From: Candidatus Pacebacteria bacterium CG10_big_fil_rev_8_21_14_0_10_44_11
Lineage (GTDB): Bacteria > Patescibacteriota > Microgenomatia > UBA1400 > PJMF01
Assembly (NCBI GenBank): GCA_002772705.1
Contig: PFDH01000003.1
Span: forward strand, 1-13,966
DNA: 13,966 bases
Direction of reading: 5' to 3'
The notes below the pieces were generated by a model that was not told the DNA's origin, searched no databases, and was given only the letters and a program-made list of their open reading frames with translations. Made by a program: the position numbers and the translations under genes. Of this stretch, positions 1-6,300 are shown piece after piece. The number at the start of each line of letters is the position of its first letter. Position 1 is the first letter of the stretch.

Positions 1-806
1 CTTTTAGCCAGCTCAAATCCCATCTTGTCGGAAGCCAACTGATTATTGGCTCCCCCCGCCACAATCTGACATTTTAGTTGTTTAACAGTGGTTGGATTGA
101 TCGCTCCATACAGTGCGCAAGGAACAACGACATCAACTTGAACGCTAAAAATTTTAGAAACGGGTACTACCTGAACTTTAGGAAACCGAACTTTTATGGC
201 CGAAACAACATCTTTAGAAATATCAGTCACGTAAATTTTCTTGGCTTTACCGTAGAGAGACTGAAGGATGCCTGAGCCAATTTTTCCCAAACCTTGGATT
301 GCAAAAGTCTTTTGACTTGGATCTTTAGAACCAAATCGAAACTCCAAGCTGGCTAAGATCCCTGAGATAATACCTAACACCGTATATTTGACCGGATCTA
401 CTTTAACACCAACAAAATATTGAGACAACCTTTTCCAATTTTTTACATCTTGTTGAGCAATACCAATATCAGAACCAGTAATAAACCTACCACCAAGTAA
501 CTCCACATACTCAGCATATTTTTTTAGAGCTTTTTCTCGATTAATACCTGGATAATCAATTATTACTCCCTTAGCTCCACCGTAGGGTAACCCTGCTAGA
601 GCCGCCTTATACGACATAAACTTGGCTAATCGCAAACTATCTTGAAACGCTTCCTCCTGCGAGGCGTAACGCCAAAACCGAGTAGCACCAAAAGCGGGCA
701 TTTGTTTGTTGCCAGTATGCAAGGCAATAAAAGCCTGCAAACCACAGCTTGGCTCATTAATAATTAGTACCATTTTATAATTAGTGAGTTGAGAAAATGA
801 AAACAT
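1..806 (-). CDS. Glu/Leu/Phe/Val dehydrogenase, 3' end outside window
   Basis: Probably catalyses NAD-dependent oxidative deamination of an amino acid (leucine dehydrogenase-like) in the cytoplasm. The reverse strand reads open for 268 codons and leaves the window without a stop; leucine dehydrogenases are about 360 aa, so roughly 90 residues are missing. Visible family landmarks are K67 in MSYKAALAG and K79 in GGAKGV (substrate-binding and catalytic lysines), D113 in GSDIG, the Rossmann loop GLGKIG (172-177), an acidic D195 at the end of the next strand (favours NAD over NADP), and the VVVPCALYGAIN and GGANNQL motifs. The ATG at 806 is preferred over the in-frame ATG at 773, because the extra 11 residues align with the family N-terminus and AGGA lies 4 bases upstream. 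It is divergent from the receiver gene. Family is sure; substrate (Leu, Val, Phe or Glu) is not. Confidence 0.9.
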   Translation of the reverse strand, partial: MFSFSQLTNYKMVLIINEPSCGLQAFIALHTGNKQMPAFGATRFWRYASQEEAFQDSLRLAKFMSYKAALAGLPYGGAKGVIIDYPGINREKALKKYAEYVELLGGRFITGSDIGIAQQDVKNWKRLSQYFVGVKVDPVKYTVLGIISGILASLEFRFGSKDPSQKTFAIQGLGKIGSGILQSLYGKAKKIYVTDISKDVVSAIKVRFPKVQVVPVSKIFSVQVDVVVPCALYGAINPTTVKQLKCQIVAGGANNQLASDKMGFELAK

Positions 807-916
807 ACCGTCCTATATTAATAGTATAAATGCTATAACAAGTTAGATAAATACGTAATTTTTACACATCTTGATTTCTACTTGCCAATTTGATCAAGAG
901 CTATTATGCTTTTGAT
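807..916. promoter_or_regulatory. Divergent promoter region, dehydrogenase / receiver gene
   Basis: This AT-rich stretch of 110 bases separates two divergent genes. On the plus strand TATTAT at 902-907 is a possible -10 box only 9 bases before the ATG at 917. On the minus strand TATACT lies 16 bases before the ATG at 806, followed by an AGGA ribosome-binding site. No convincing -35 hexamer is seen for either, so the promoter calls are tentative. Confidence 0.35.
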
Positions 917-1294
917 ATGGAAAATACATCAAAACGCATCCTAGTCGTTGATGACGAACAGTATATCAGAGAACTGTATGAAGAAGTGCTAAAAGCTGAG
1001 GGCTTTGCTGTTGACACCGCTTCTGATGGTGAAGAAGCGCTGGCAAAAATCATAGCCGGTGGTTATAGCGTGATAACTTTAGATGTCGTGATGCCTAAGC
1101 TTGACGGTCTTGGCATTTTAACCAAGCTTAAAGAATCAACGCCTAAACAAAAAAATGGACCCATCATCTTGCTCACCAGCTTGGCTAATGATCCAGCCGT
1201 TAAACAAGCCCTAGAGATGGGCGCTCAAAAAGTGATTATCAAAACTGACATCACCCCCAAACAGTTTGTTGACATGATTAAAACAGCCACGTAA
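917..1294 (+). CDS. Single-domain response regulator (CheY-like receiver)
   Basis: A receiver domain and nothing else (125 aa), expected to be phosphorylated by a histidine kinase and to signal through protein contacts. Acidic-pocket residues D12 and D13 follow the first strand (ILVVDDE). The phosphoacceptor is D56 in TLDVVMPKLDG, the switch threonine is T87 in ILLTS, and the conserved lysine is K109 in IIKTD, so the active site is complete. There is no DNA-binding or enzymatic output domain. The frame could be extended to a TTG at 890, but ATG 917 places the protein start directly before the first beta strand and leaves a possible -10 box upstream of the gene. No kinase gene is present in the window. 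The gene is convergent with pilC, 22 bases away. A role in pilus control is only suggested by position. Confidence 0.92.
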   Translation: MENTSKRILVVDDEQYIRELYEEVLKAEGFAVDTASDGEEALAKIIAGGYSVITLDVVMPKLDGLGILTKLKESTPKQKNGPIILLTSLANDPAVKQALEMGAQKVIIKTDITPKQFVDMIKTAT

Positions 1295-1316
1295 GCACCT
1301 TAAGTGCCAGCAAAAG

Positions 1317-2366
1317 TTAGCGACCAACCTGGCCGATTAAGTTATAAATTGGGGCAATAATTGCCAGCATCATGCCCCCGACTGCCAAACCAACCAGCAC
1401 CAACATGATTGGTTCTAACATTGCTGTGAGTTTTTTGATTGATTGGGAAACGGTGTAGTCCATATTTTCTGAAACATTGAGCATTGATTCCTCAAGGGTG
1501 CCACTTTTTTCACCCACTTCCATCAACTTAATCATCATACTGGGAATGATATTTTGCTTTGAACGTAAACCGGCTGAAAACGGATGACCGGCTTGGGCTT
1601 GATCACGCGCCTTGGCCACCAAAACTCTGACTTCTTTTTTCAAGATCACCGCTTGAGCCAATTCCAATGAAGTCGTGATGGGAATACCTGAAGCCAAGAG
1701 CAAATGTAAACTGCGCGAAAAACGGGTAATGTCAATTTGGCGTACCAGTGTTGAAACCAGCGGTAACTTAAAAAACACTCCCAGAACCATCTCCCGTTTG
1801 ATGCTGTACAAGATTATCACGGTAGCGATCAGTGCCGCCGTACTGCTGCTCACTAGCAACCAATGGTGGGTAATTACGTTCGAAACAAAAATTAAAATTT
1901 TGGTTGGCAACGGCAACACTACATTCAGATGCGAAAAAACCGTTGAAATGCGGGGAATCACCACCAGCAGCATCATTAGCAGCACCGCAAAAAAGATGAC
2001 CAACACAATCAGCGGATAAAACATTGCCGATTTGACTTTATCTGAAAACTCCCGCTCTTCAATAATGGTTTTTTGCAAGTCCTTAAGAGTAGTTTCTAGC
2101 GTGCCGGCCTCTTCCGCGGCTTTGATCAAGTTGACCGTCACATCGTCAAAAGCCAGTGGATACCTGGCAAACGACTCGGAGATTTGCTTGCCAGCGGTGA
2201 CGTCGTCTTGTAAAGAAAGTAAAATTTTGCGTTGATTACCTTTGGCTTCCTCAAGTAAAGAAGTGATAGTTTCCACGATTGGAATACCGGCCGCCAGCAT
2301 AGTAGAAATATTGCTGACCAAACCAATTTTCTCTTCTGATGAAAGTCTGAGTTGTCCAAATGCCAT
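1317..2366 (-). CDS. pilC: Type IV pilus inner-membrane platform protein PilC (type II secretion F family)
   Basis: Polytopic membrane platform on which the PilB motor acts to extrude pilin subunits. The 349-aa protein has the duplicated T2SF domain: repeat 1 at about residues 15-137 and repeat 2 at about 217-340, each carrying the E-x-x-G-T-L signature (AEEAGTLE near 84-91, GEKSGTLE near 285-292). Predicted membrane segments lie near 117-137, 168-188 and 320-341. It is about 50 residues shorter than typical proteobacterial PilC (around 400 aa), mainly through a short N-terminus. It lies 69 bases downstream of pilB in the same direction. No strong Shine-Dalgarno precedes ATG 2366. It could equally be called GspF-like; the pilus reading is preferred because no type II secretion genes are seen. 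Confidence 0.93.
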   Translation of the reverse strand: MAFGQLRLSSEEKIGLVSNISTMLAAGIPIVETITSLLEEAKGNQRKILLSLQDDVTAGKQISESFARYPLAFDDVTVNLIKAAEEAGTLETTLKDLQKTIIEEREFSDKVKSAMFYPLIVLVIFFAVLLMMLLVVIPRISTVFSHLNVVLPLPTKILIFVSNVITHHWLLVSSSTAALIATVIILYSIKREMVLGVFFKLPLVSTLVRQIDITRFSRSLHLLLASGIPITTSLELAQAVILKKEVRVLVAKARDQAQAGHPFSAGLRSKQNIIPSMMIKLMEVGEKSGTLEESMLNVSENMDYTVSQSIKKLTAMLEPIMLVLVGLAVGGMMLAIIAPIYNLIGQVGR

Positions 2367-2410
2367 GGTGGAATCTTTTTATTAAAAACTCTTACTTTCC
2401 ATAGTACATC

Positions 2411-2439
2411 ATAAAACAATCAGTTAACTTTTGTTTTAT
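2411..2439 (-). promoter_or_regulatory. Stem-loop at pilB stop / pilB-pilC junction
   Basis: ATAAAACAA (2411-2419) and TTGTTTTAT (2431-2439) are perfect 9-base inverted repeats around an 11-base loop, and the right arm contains the pilB stop codon. The arms are nearly all A/T and no U-tract follows, so this is not a standard intrinsic terminator. It may affect mRNA processing or coupling between pilB and pilC, or be chance in AT-rich DNA. Confidence 0.3.
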
Positions 2440-4130
2440 TCCATTTCGGTTTTTGTAACTCTCAAGATTTCTTCGATTGTGGTCAAACCACGGGTAATTT
2501 TCTCAATGCCATCGTCGTACATGGTGGTCATGCCCTCTTTTAAGGCTAAGTCTGAAATCTCATCAGTTTCAGCCTTTTTTGACACTAATTCGCGCATGGC
2601 TTTGGTCATCTCAATCACTTCATAAATGCCAATTCTACCTTGGTAACCAGTGTTGTGACACGACCGACAGCCTTGACCTTTATAGATCCTGACCTCTTGA
2701 TTTTTGCCAACCGGAATGTAGTGTTTCTTGATTGTCTCGATTGACATAAACTGCTCAAGATCTTTAATTGGAATCGTTTCTGAGACTCGACAATGCTGGC
2801 AAATTTTTCTAACCAAACGTTGAGCAATAATGACGTTAACCGTCGAAGCCACCAAAAATGGCTCTACTTTCATGTCATACAGTCTGGGCAATGAGGCCGC
2901 CGCGTTATTAGTATGTAAAGTAGAGAAAACCAGATGGCCAGTCAGGGCAGCGTTGATTGCAATGCTGGCGGTTTCATTATCACGAATTTCACCAACAAAA
3001 ATATAATCGGGATCTTGGCGAAGCAACGAGCGCAAACCATTGGCAAAGGTCAGATTAGTTTTTTCGTTAACTTGAACTTGATTGGCACCTTTAATTCGGT
3101 ACTCAACTGGATCTTCAATACTGGTCAAATTTTTTTCGCGGGTGTTGATAATTTTTAGAATCGAGTAAATCGTCGTCGTTTTGCCTGAACCGGTTGGACC
3201 GGTCACCAAAATCATGCCATATGATCGCTGAGCGGCTTTTTTAACTTGTTCCAAACTTTTTTCTGCAATACCCAACTGCTCCAGTGAATACGATCTGGCT
3301 TGTGAAGTCAGCAGTCGCATCACCACTTTTTCACCTTCGGCGATTGGGATAATCGAAACCCGCAAATCAAGCCGCTCGCTAGCGACTTCGGTTTTGATTT
3401 TGCCGTCTTGCGCGGCTAAATGCTGGTCAGTTCGCAGGCTAGAAAGAACCTTAATTCTGGTGACAATTCTGCCATGCAGCTTTTTTGGCAAATTAACAAT
3501 GTCGTGCAACATGCCGTCAATTCTGAAACGGACTATTGTTTCAGTTTCTTGAGGTTCAATGTGAATATCAGAAGCATGCTCGTTGTAAGCCGAGTGAATC
3601 AATTCATCGACCATTTTTTTGACTGGCGGATCATTCGAAATAGTGGTGATAACATGACCATTTTCTTCACTCATTAATTTTTCGAATAACTCTTGGAAGT
3701 CAGTTCTGTAGTTAACCAAAATTTCAGTGATGTCTTTTTCGGTGGCGTAGTAAAGCTGGACTTTTTTACCAGTTTTTTGAGCCACTAGTTGAGGCAGTAA
3801 CTGGTTGGAAAAATTTGCACCAGCAATTTTTATCACCTGATCATCGCGGGCAAATGCCACCATTTTATGGCGTTTAGCTACTTCTTCTGGAATCGTGTTG
3901 AGGGCGAAGTCAGCAATATCTTGTTTAGTAAGCTCGACAAACGGCATCTTAAGCTGGGCCGCAGTCAATTTGCCCAGCTCAATATCGGTAGTTAGTCCCT
4001 TATCAATCAAAACGTCAGCCAAGGGTTGTTGAACTTCTTGGGCATGTTTCAAGGCCGCAGCAAACTCTTTTTCACCAATAACCTTGGTACCCACCACCAA
4101 CAACTTTAACTGCTCATCGGAGAGTTGCAT
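2436..4130 (-). CDS. pilB: Type IV pilus assembly ATPase PilB (GspE/PulE family)
   Basis: Cytoplasmic hexameric ATPase that powers pilus extension. From ATG 4130 it is 564 aa: an N-terminal MshEN-type domain (about 1-140), then the secretion-ATPase core. Visible motifs are the Asp-box region ASDIHIEP (186-193), Walker A GPTGSGKTTT (311-320), SIEDPVEY (337-344), Walker B DYIFVGEIRD (375-384), His box GHLVFSTLHTN (398-408) and the zinc-binding cysteine pairs C444/C447 and C488/C491. The frame stays open upstream to ATG 4208 and TTG 4226, the latter overlapping the polymerase stop. ATG 4130 is chosen because MQLSDEQLK matches how the family begins and the upstream residues look non-domain. It precedes pilC. 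No pilT retraction ATPase or major pilin gene is visible in the window. Confidence 0.94.
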   Translation of the reverse strand: MQLSDEQLKLLVVGTKVIGEKEFAAALKHAQEVQQPLADVLIDKGLTTDIELGKLTAAQLKMPFVELTKQDIADFALNTIPEEVAKRHKMVAFARDDQVIKIAGANFSNQLLPQLVAQKTGKKVQLYYATEKDITEILVNYRTDFQELFEKLMSEENGHVITTISNDPPVKKMVDELIHSAYNEHASDIHIEPQETETIVRFRIDGMLHDIVNLPKKLHGRIVTRIKVLSSLRTDQHLAAQDGKIKTEVASERLDLRVSIIPIAEGEKVVMRLLTSQARSYSLEQLGIAEKSLEQVKKAAQRSYGMILVTGPTGSGKTTTIYSILKIINTREKNLTSIEDPVEYRIKGANQVQVNEKTNLTFANGLRSLLRQDPDYIFVGEIRDNETASIAINAALTGHLVFSTLHTNNAAASLPRLYDMKVEPFLVASTVNVIIAQRLVRKICQHCRVSETIPIKDLEQFMSIETIKKHYIPVGKNQEVRIYKGQGCRSCHNTGYQGRIGIYEVIEMTKAMRELVSKKAETDEISDLALKEGMTTMYDDGIEKITRGLTTIEEILRVTKTEME

Positions 4131-4138
4131 AGATCCAT

Positions 4139-4144
4139 GATATA
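4139..4144 (-). promoter_or_regulatory. Possible -10 box close to the pilB start
   Basis: Reverse strand TATATC ends 8 bases before ATG 4130. A weak TTGCCC lies 15 bases further upstream. If functional it would give pilB an internal promoter with almost no leader. It is a single hexamer in AT-rich sequence, so support is low. Confidence 0.25.
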
Positions 4145-4194
4145 TGGAATTTGGGCAAAGGGCAATTTGCGGGAACTGAAAACCTATTCCACAG

Positions 4195-4202
4195 CCTCCT
4201 TT
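4195..4202 (-). other. Perfect Shine-Dalgarno sequence without an adjacent start codon
   Basis: The reverse strand reads AAAGGAGG here, just after the polymerase stop and 64 bases before the preferred pilB ATG. The following bases offer only GTG-GAA-TAG, which stops at once. It may be chance, a relic of a displaced start, or a standby ribosome-loading site for pilB. Confidence 0.3.
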
Positions 4203-4218
4203 CGTCATGGATTGGGTT

Positions 4219-5484
4219 CTATGCAAACTGAAATTTTTTGTCGCCCAAAAAGCCGGTCACTTCCGGCCTAATGATTTGGGTATTAAGCAACAAACCAGAA
4301 GTAACTTTGAACAAGCCATACTTTTGAGTAATGCTGTCAACCGCTGTTGCCACCCGCTCTTGCTTCCACCAGTTGGGAAACCAACAATCTTGAACTTCAG
4401 TCCACGGTTTGAGCAGGTGCAAGGCTACCGCTAACTTGATGACAGCAAAATTTTTGGGCCAGCGCTGATAGAGCTGCTGCCAAATAACCTTAAACATTTC
4501 GTTAGTATGGCGAACATAATACTGGAGAGTAACGTGAGTGCCCCAGCTCTGATCTTGACCCAATAAGTAGATACTGACCAACCGGCCAGCTAACTTCATT
4601 TTGCGGACTTTATACATTACTTCTGCCGTTAAGTTATAGAGCGTGGATTTTAAAACTGTTTCATTTCGACACAGCTTGTAGCCAGTGATTGACCGGCCAA
4701 CACTTTTCATGTGTGGCAGTTCCTCAGCCGCTCTGTCTAACAAAGCCGGTTCTTCGCCTCTACCCATTTTGCGCAACTCCAAACTCCAATACGGTCCAAA
4801 CTGCTCAAACAATAAATCATCCGGCAAAAAGTTGATTTGGTAGGGAACTGTAACGCCAATTTGTTCCAGTCTTCTGCCCAGCCGAAAACCAATACCACAA
4901 ACACTGTCAAAGGTGGTGCTGGCAAGCAGTGCTGCCTGATTGTCTTGAGTAACCTGAGTCACACTACCTTTAGCCGCTACCTCACTGGACAGCTTGGCTA
5001 AAAATCTGTTTTTGGCAATGCCAACATTACAAGTTACCCAACTGCCCAATCTTTGCTTAATTTTTTGCTGAATATGCTGACCAAACGCTACCGGCGAAAG
5101 ATATAACTGCCGAATTGGGGTAAAGTGAATAAACGACTCATCGAGAGAGAAAATTTCTACTTGAGGTGAAAGAGATTCAAAAAGCTGCTTGAGCTCTCTA
5201 GTCGCCGACAAATACAAATCAAACTCGGCCGGCATTTCGATGACGTTGGGGGCTAACATGTGGGCGTCACCAACAGTACAACCGGTTTTTATTCCCAATT
5301 TTTTGGCTTCTTTAGAAGCGGCAATGACACAGGTTCGACCAACGTTTTTAACAATCACCACCGGTTTACCTCGCAAAGCCGGTGTCTCTTGTTGAAGCAA
5401 AGTGGCAAAGTAAGAATTAATATCAACGTGAACAATGGTTTGGGTAGGCGGTTGGTCGTTGGTGGCTGCAACTGCTTCAATCAC
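4219..5484 (-). CDS. Y-family translesion DNA polymerase (DinB/ImuB-like)
   Basis: Error-prone polymerase able to copy damaged templates. The 421-aa protein has the UmuC-type palm and fingers domains: catalytic D21 in HVDINSYF, steric-gate position F26, and the D115-E116 pair in FSLDESFIHF. The helix-hairpin-helix region around CGIGFRLGRRLEQIG and a C-terminal little-finger domain follow. All three metal ligands are present, so it should be active, unlike ImuB, which lacks them. The start is GTG at 5484, with AGGAG 7 bases upstream. It overlaps the end of the 81-aa gene by 8 bases, which indicates translational coupling. Next downstream is pilB after an 88-base gap. The extreme C-terminus is not an obvious clamp-binding motif. 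It may correspond to dinB, but I leave the symbol blank. Confidence 0.9.
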   Translation of the reverse strand: MIEAVAATNDQPPTQTIVHVDINSYFATLLQQETPALRGKPVVIVKNVGRTCVIAASKEAKKLGIKTGCTVGDAHMLAPNVIEMPAEFDLYLSATRELKQLFESLSPQVEIFSLDESFIHFTPIRQLYLSPVAFGQHIQQKIKQRLGSWVTCNVGIAKNRFLAKLSSEVAAKGSVTQVTQDNQAALLASTTFDSVCGIGFRLGRRLEQIGVTVPYQINFLPDDLLFEQFGPYWSLELRKMGRGEEPALLDRAAEELPHMKSVGRSITGYKLCRNETVLKSTLYNLTAEVMYKVRKMKLAGRLVSIYLLGQDQSWGTHVTLQYYVRHTNEMFKVIWQQLYQRWPKNFAVIKLAVALHLLKPWTEVQDCWFPNWWKQERVATAVDSITQKYGLFKVTSGLLLNTQIIRPEVTGFLGDKKFQFA

Positions 5485-5722
5485 ACCAAATCTCCTCTAG
5501 ACTCCAAGTTTCTTCGGCTCGGTCAAATACTAAACGGTAAGCCCCACCCGGAGCTGTAACCGCATACTGCCGTTTATACACCGCCCCATCTCTGATGTTA
5601 GCAATTAAGTTAATGTCTGAAATTAAGTATTCTCTCTGCCGCCACAAAAACTTTCTGGGTACAAACTGGGCATTTTTGTATAAACCAACAACGCTAATGG
5701 TCTCGTGAATTGGTTCGTACAT
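5477..5722 (-). CDS. Small DUF6504-like protein coupled to Y-family polymerase
   Basis: An 81-aa soluble protein. Its core looks like the DUF6504 pattern seen next to or fused with ImuB/DinB-type polymerases in actinobacteria: an F-x-W-R-x-R-x-Y-x-I element (residues 25-34), a middle R-x-Y-A-V element, a G-G-A-Y-R-L element near 59-64, and a closing T-W-S-L-E-x-I-W-x-D. The family assignment is from memory of the pattern. ATG 5722 has GAGAGGG 5 bases upstream. The stop overlaps the polymerase GTG in the string TGTGATTGA, so the two are almost certainly translated together. A role as polymerase accessory factor is inferred from this coupling. Confidence 0.7.
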   Translation of the reverse strand: MYEPIHETISVVGLYKNAQFVPRKFLWRQREYLISDINLIANIRDGAVYKRQYAVTAPGGAYRLVFDRAEETWSLEEIWCD

Positions 5723-5779
5723 AAAAACCCTCTCAAATAAAATCTAGCCTCAGAATAGAAGAAAACCCGAATCTTGGCA

Positions 5780-5808
5780 AGTAAACAAAAATAATCAAAA
5801 TATGTCAA
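5780..5808 (-). promoter_or_regulatory. Promoter for the polymerase-pilus gene block
   Basis: The reverse strand has a consensus -35 TTGACA (5808-5803), a 17-base spacer and a weaker -10 TTTACT (5785-5780), followed by a leader of about 50 bases before ATG 5722. No palindrome resembling a LexA box was found over it, so SOS control is not supported. Confidence 0.5.
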
Positions 5809-5878
5809 AAACAGGGGTTTTGTTTGGGTTTTGAATGTAGTCGACACTATCATTACACATTTAATATGTACTGCAAAC

Positions 5879-5887
5879 TGTTATAAT
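5879..5887 (+). promoter_or_regulatory. Extended -10 promoter element
   Basis: TGTTATAAT matches the extended -10 consensus (TG-n-TATAAT) exactly. A weak TTTAAT sits 16 bases upstream, overlapping a small dyad (ACAT-5-ATGT, 5857-5869) that could be an operator. It ends 7 bases before the ATG of the 18-codon frame and may also drive the LCP gene. Confidence 0.55.
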
Positions 5888-5894
5888 CCTCAGT

Positions 5895-5951
5895 ATGCAG
5901 ATTGAATGGTTTAAATTATTTCGAACAATGATAATTAAGCTGTTTTTATAA
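5895..5951 (+). CDS. Candidate leaderless micro-ORF, 18 aa
   Basis: ATG lies 7 bases after TATAAT. The peptide starts MQIEWFKLF and ends IIKLFL, short, basic and hydrophobic, with amphipathic potential. It has no Shine-Dalgarno. It could be a leader or toxin-like peptide, but coding cannot be shown at this length; the promoter position is the only support. Confidence 0.2.
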   Translation: MQIEWFKLFRTMIIKLFL

Positions 5952-5971
5952 AAAGTTGTATACTGGCTTTG

Positions 5972-6049
5972 GTGAAAAAGATTTTCTTATTGGTTGGAAT
6001 AGCTCTATGGGTACATACTTGGCAAGTGTGGAAAATACTCTATATTTGA
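5972..6049 (+). CDS. Candidate micro-ORF, 25-aa hydrophobic peptide
   Basis: GTG start, 7 bases after TATACT (5959-5964). The peptide begins MKKIFLLVGIALWV and ends in a tryptophan-rich tail, so it has a charged N-terminus and one possible membrane segment. This is the layout of small membrane peptides, including type I toxins, but no antisense RNA partner was identified. A TTG directly upstream in frame is an alternative start. Support is weak. Confidence 0.25.
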   Translation: MKKIFLLVGIALWVHTWQVWKILYI

Positions 6050-6087
6050 TTGCACCCCCACCATTCTAGAAAAAACAAAAGATCACA

Positions 6088-6109
6088 CAACTTTGAAAGG
6101 AGGAAGTTG
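6088..6109 (+). promoter_or_regulatory. Hairpin presenting AAAGGAGG in its loop
   Basis: CAACTT (6088-6093) pairs with AAGTTG (6104-6109) around the loop TGAAAGGAGG, which contains a perfect Shine-Dalgarno sequence. The only start-like codon at usable distance is TTG 6107, inside the right arm, opening an 8-codon frame. No normal gene follows until 6171 or 6301. It may be a standby ribosome site, a leader-peptide device or a relic. Confidence 0.35.
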
Positions 6110-6170
6110 CGTCTAAAGTTACCACTCCGATAATCAAAAATAATCTCGCAAAGGGGCGTACAATAAATCC

Positions 6171-6293
6171 GTGTTTGAAATAACTTCGTCCTCTCAGGTT
6201 AATTTTTTTGTTGCCTTTGGCATTTTGCTCTTAATTTCTGATTTGTTGCCAGCAAGTAATAATATTCATCGTTTAATTCCATCATTTCAATAG
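6171..6293 (+). CDS. Candidate small membrane protein, 40 aa
   Basis: GTG start, 5 bases after a -10-like TACAAT (6160-6165); AAGGGG lies 14 bases upstream, too far for a usual ribosome site. The peptide is MFEITSSSQ, then a hydrophobic stretch VNFFVAFGILLLISDLL (residues 10-26), then a polar tail ending in PSFQ. The stop falls 7 bases before the LCP start, so it could be co-transcribed with it. Short and unconserved as far as I can tell. Confidence 0.3.
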   Translation: MFEITSSSQVNFFVAFGILLLISDLLPASNNIHRLIPSFQ

Positions 6294-6300
6294 CTTAGGC

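Larger units (their letters stand above)
5723..6300. other. 578-base intergenic region between divergent genes
   Basis: No conventional gene lies here. On the minus strand it holds the promoter of the polymerase block. On the plus strand it holds an extended -10 box, three short open frames each just downstream of a -10-like hexamer, and a hairpin with AAAGGAGG in its loop. If transcription from 5887 continues, the LCP gene would have a leader of about 400 bases. No tRNA, RNase P, SRP or tmRNA pattern was recognised. Confidence 0.6.

Noticed and set aside
78..275. 65-codon plus-strand frame at the left edge
   Set aside because: Lies antisense to the dehydrogenase, whose motifs are clear in this interval.
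1295..1307. GCAC-CTTAA-GTGC hairpin between the receiver gene and pilC, as a bidirectional terminator
   Set aside because: Only a 4-base stem with no T-tract on either strand.
1675..2019. 114-codon plus-strand open frame inside pilC
   Set aside because: Antisense to a clear pilC gene, no recognisable domain and no ribosome site; a shadow frame.
5623..5853. 76-codon minus-strand frame overlapping the DUF6504-like gene
   Set aside because: Different frame from the better supported 81-aa gene, starts upstream of its promoter and has no domain signal.
5723..5900. SOS (LexA) operator ahead of the polymerase block
   Set aside because: No palindrome resembling known LexA boxes was found near the TTGACA promoter.
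5970..6065. Possible structured RNA from GGTG...CACCCCCACC complementarity
   Set aside because: Only short, interrupted pairing could be drawn and no known RNA family pattern was recognised.
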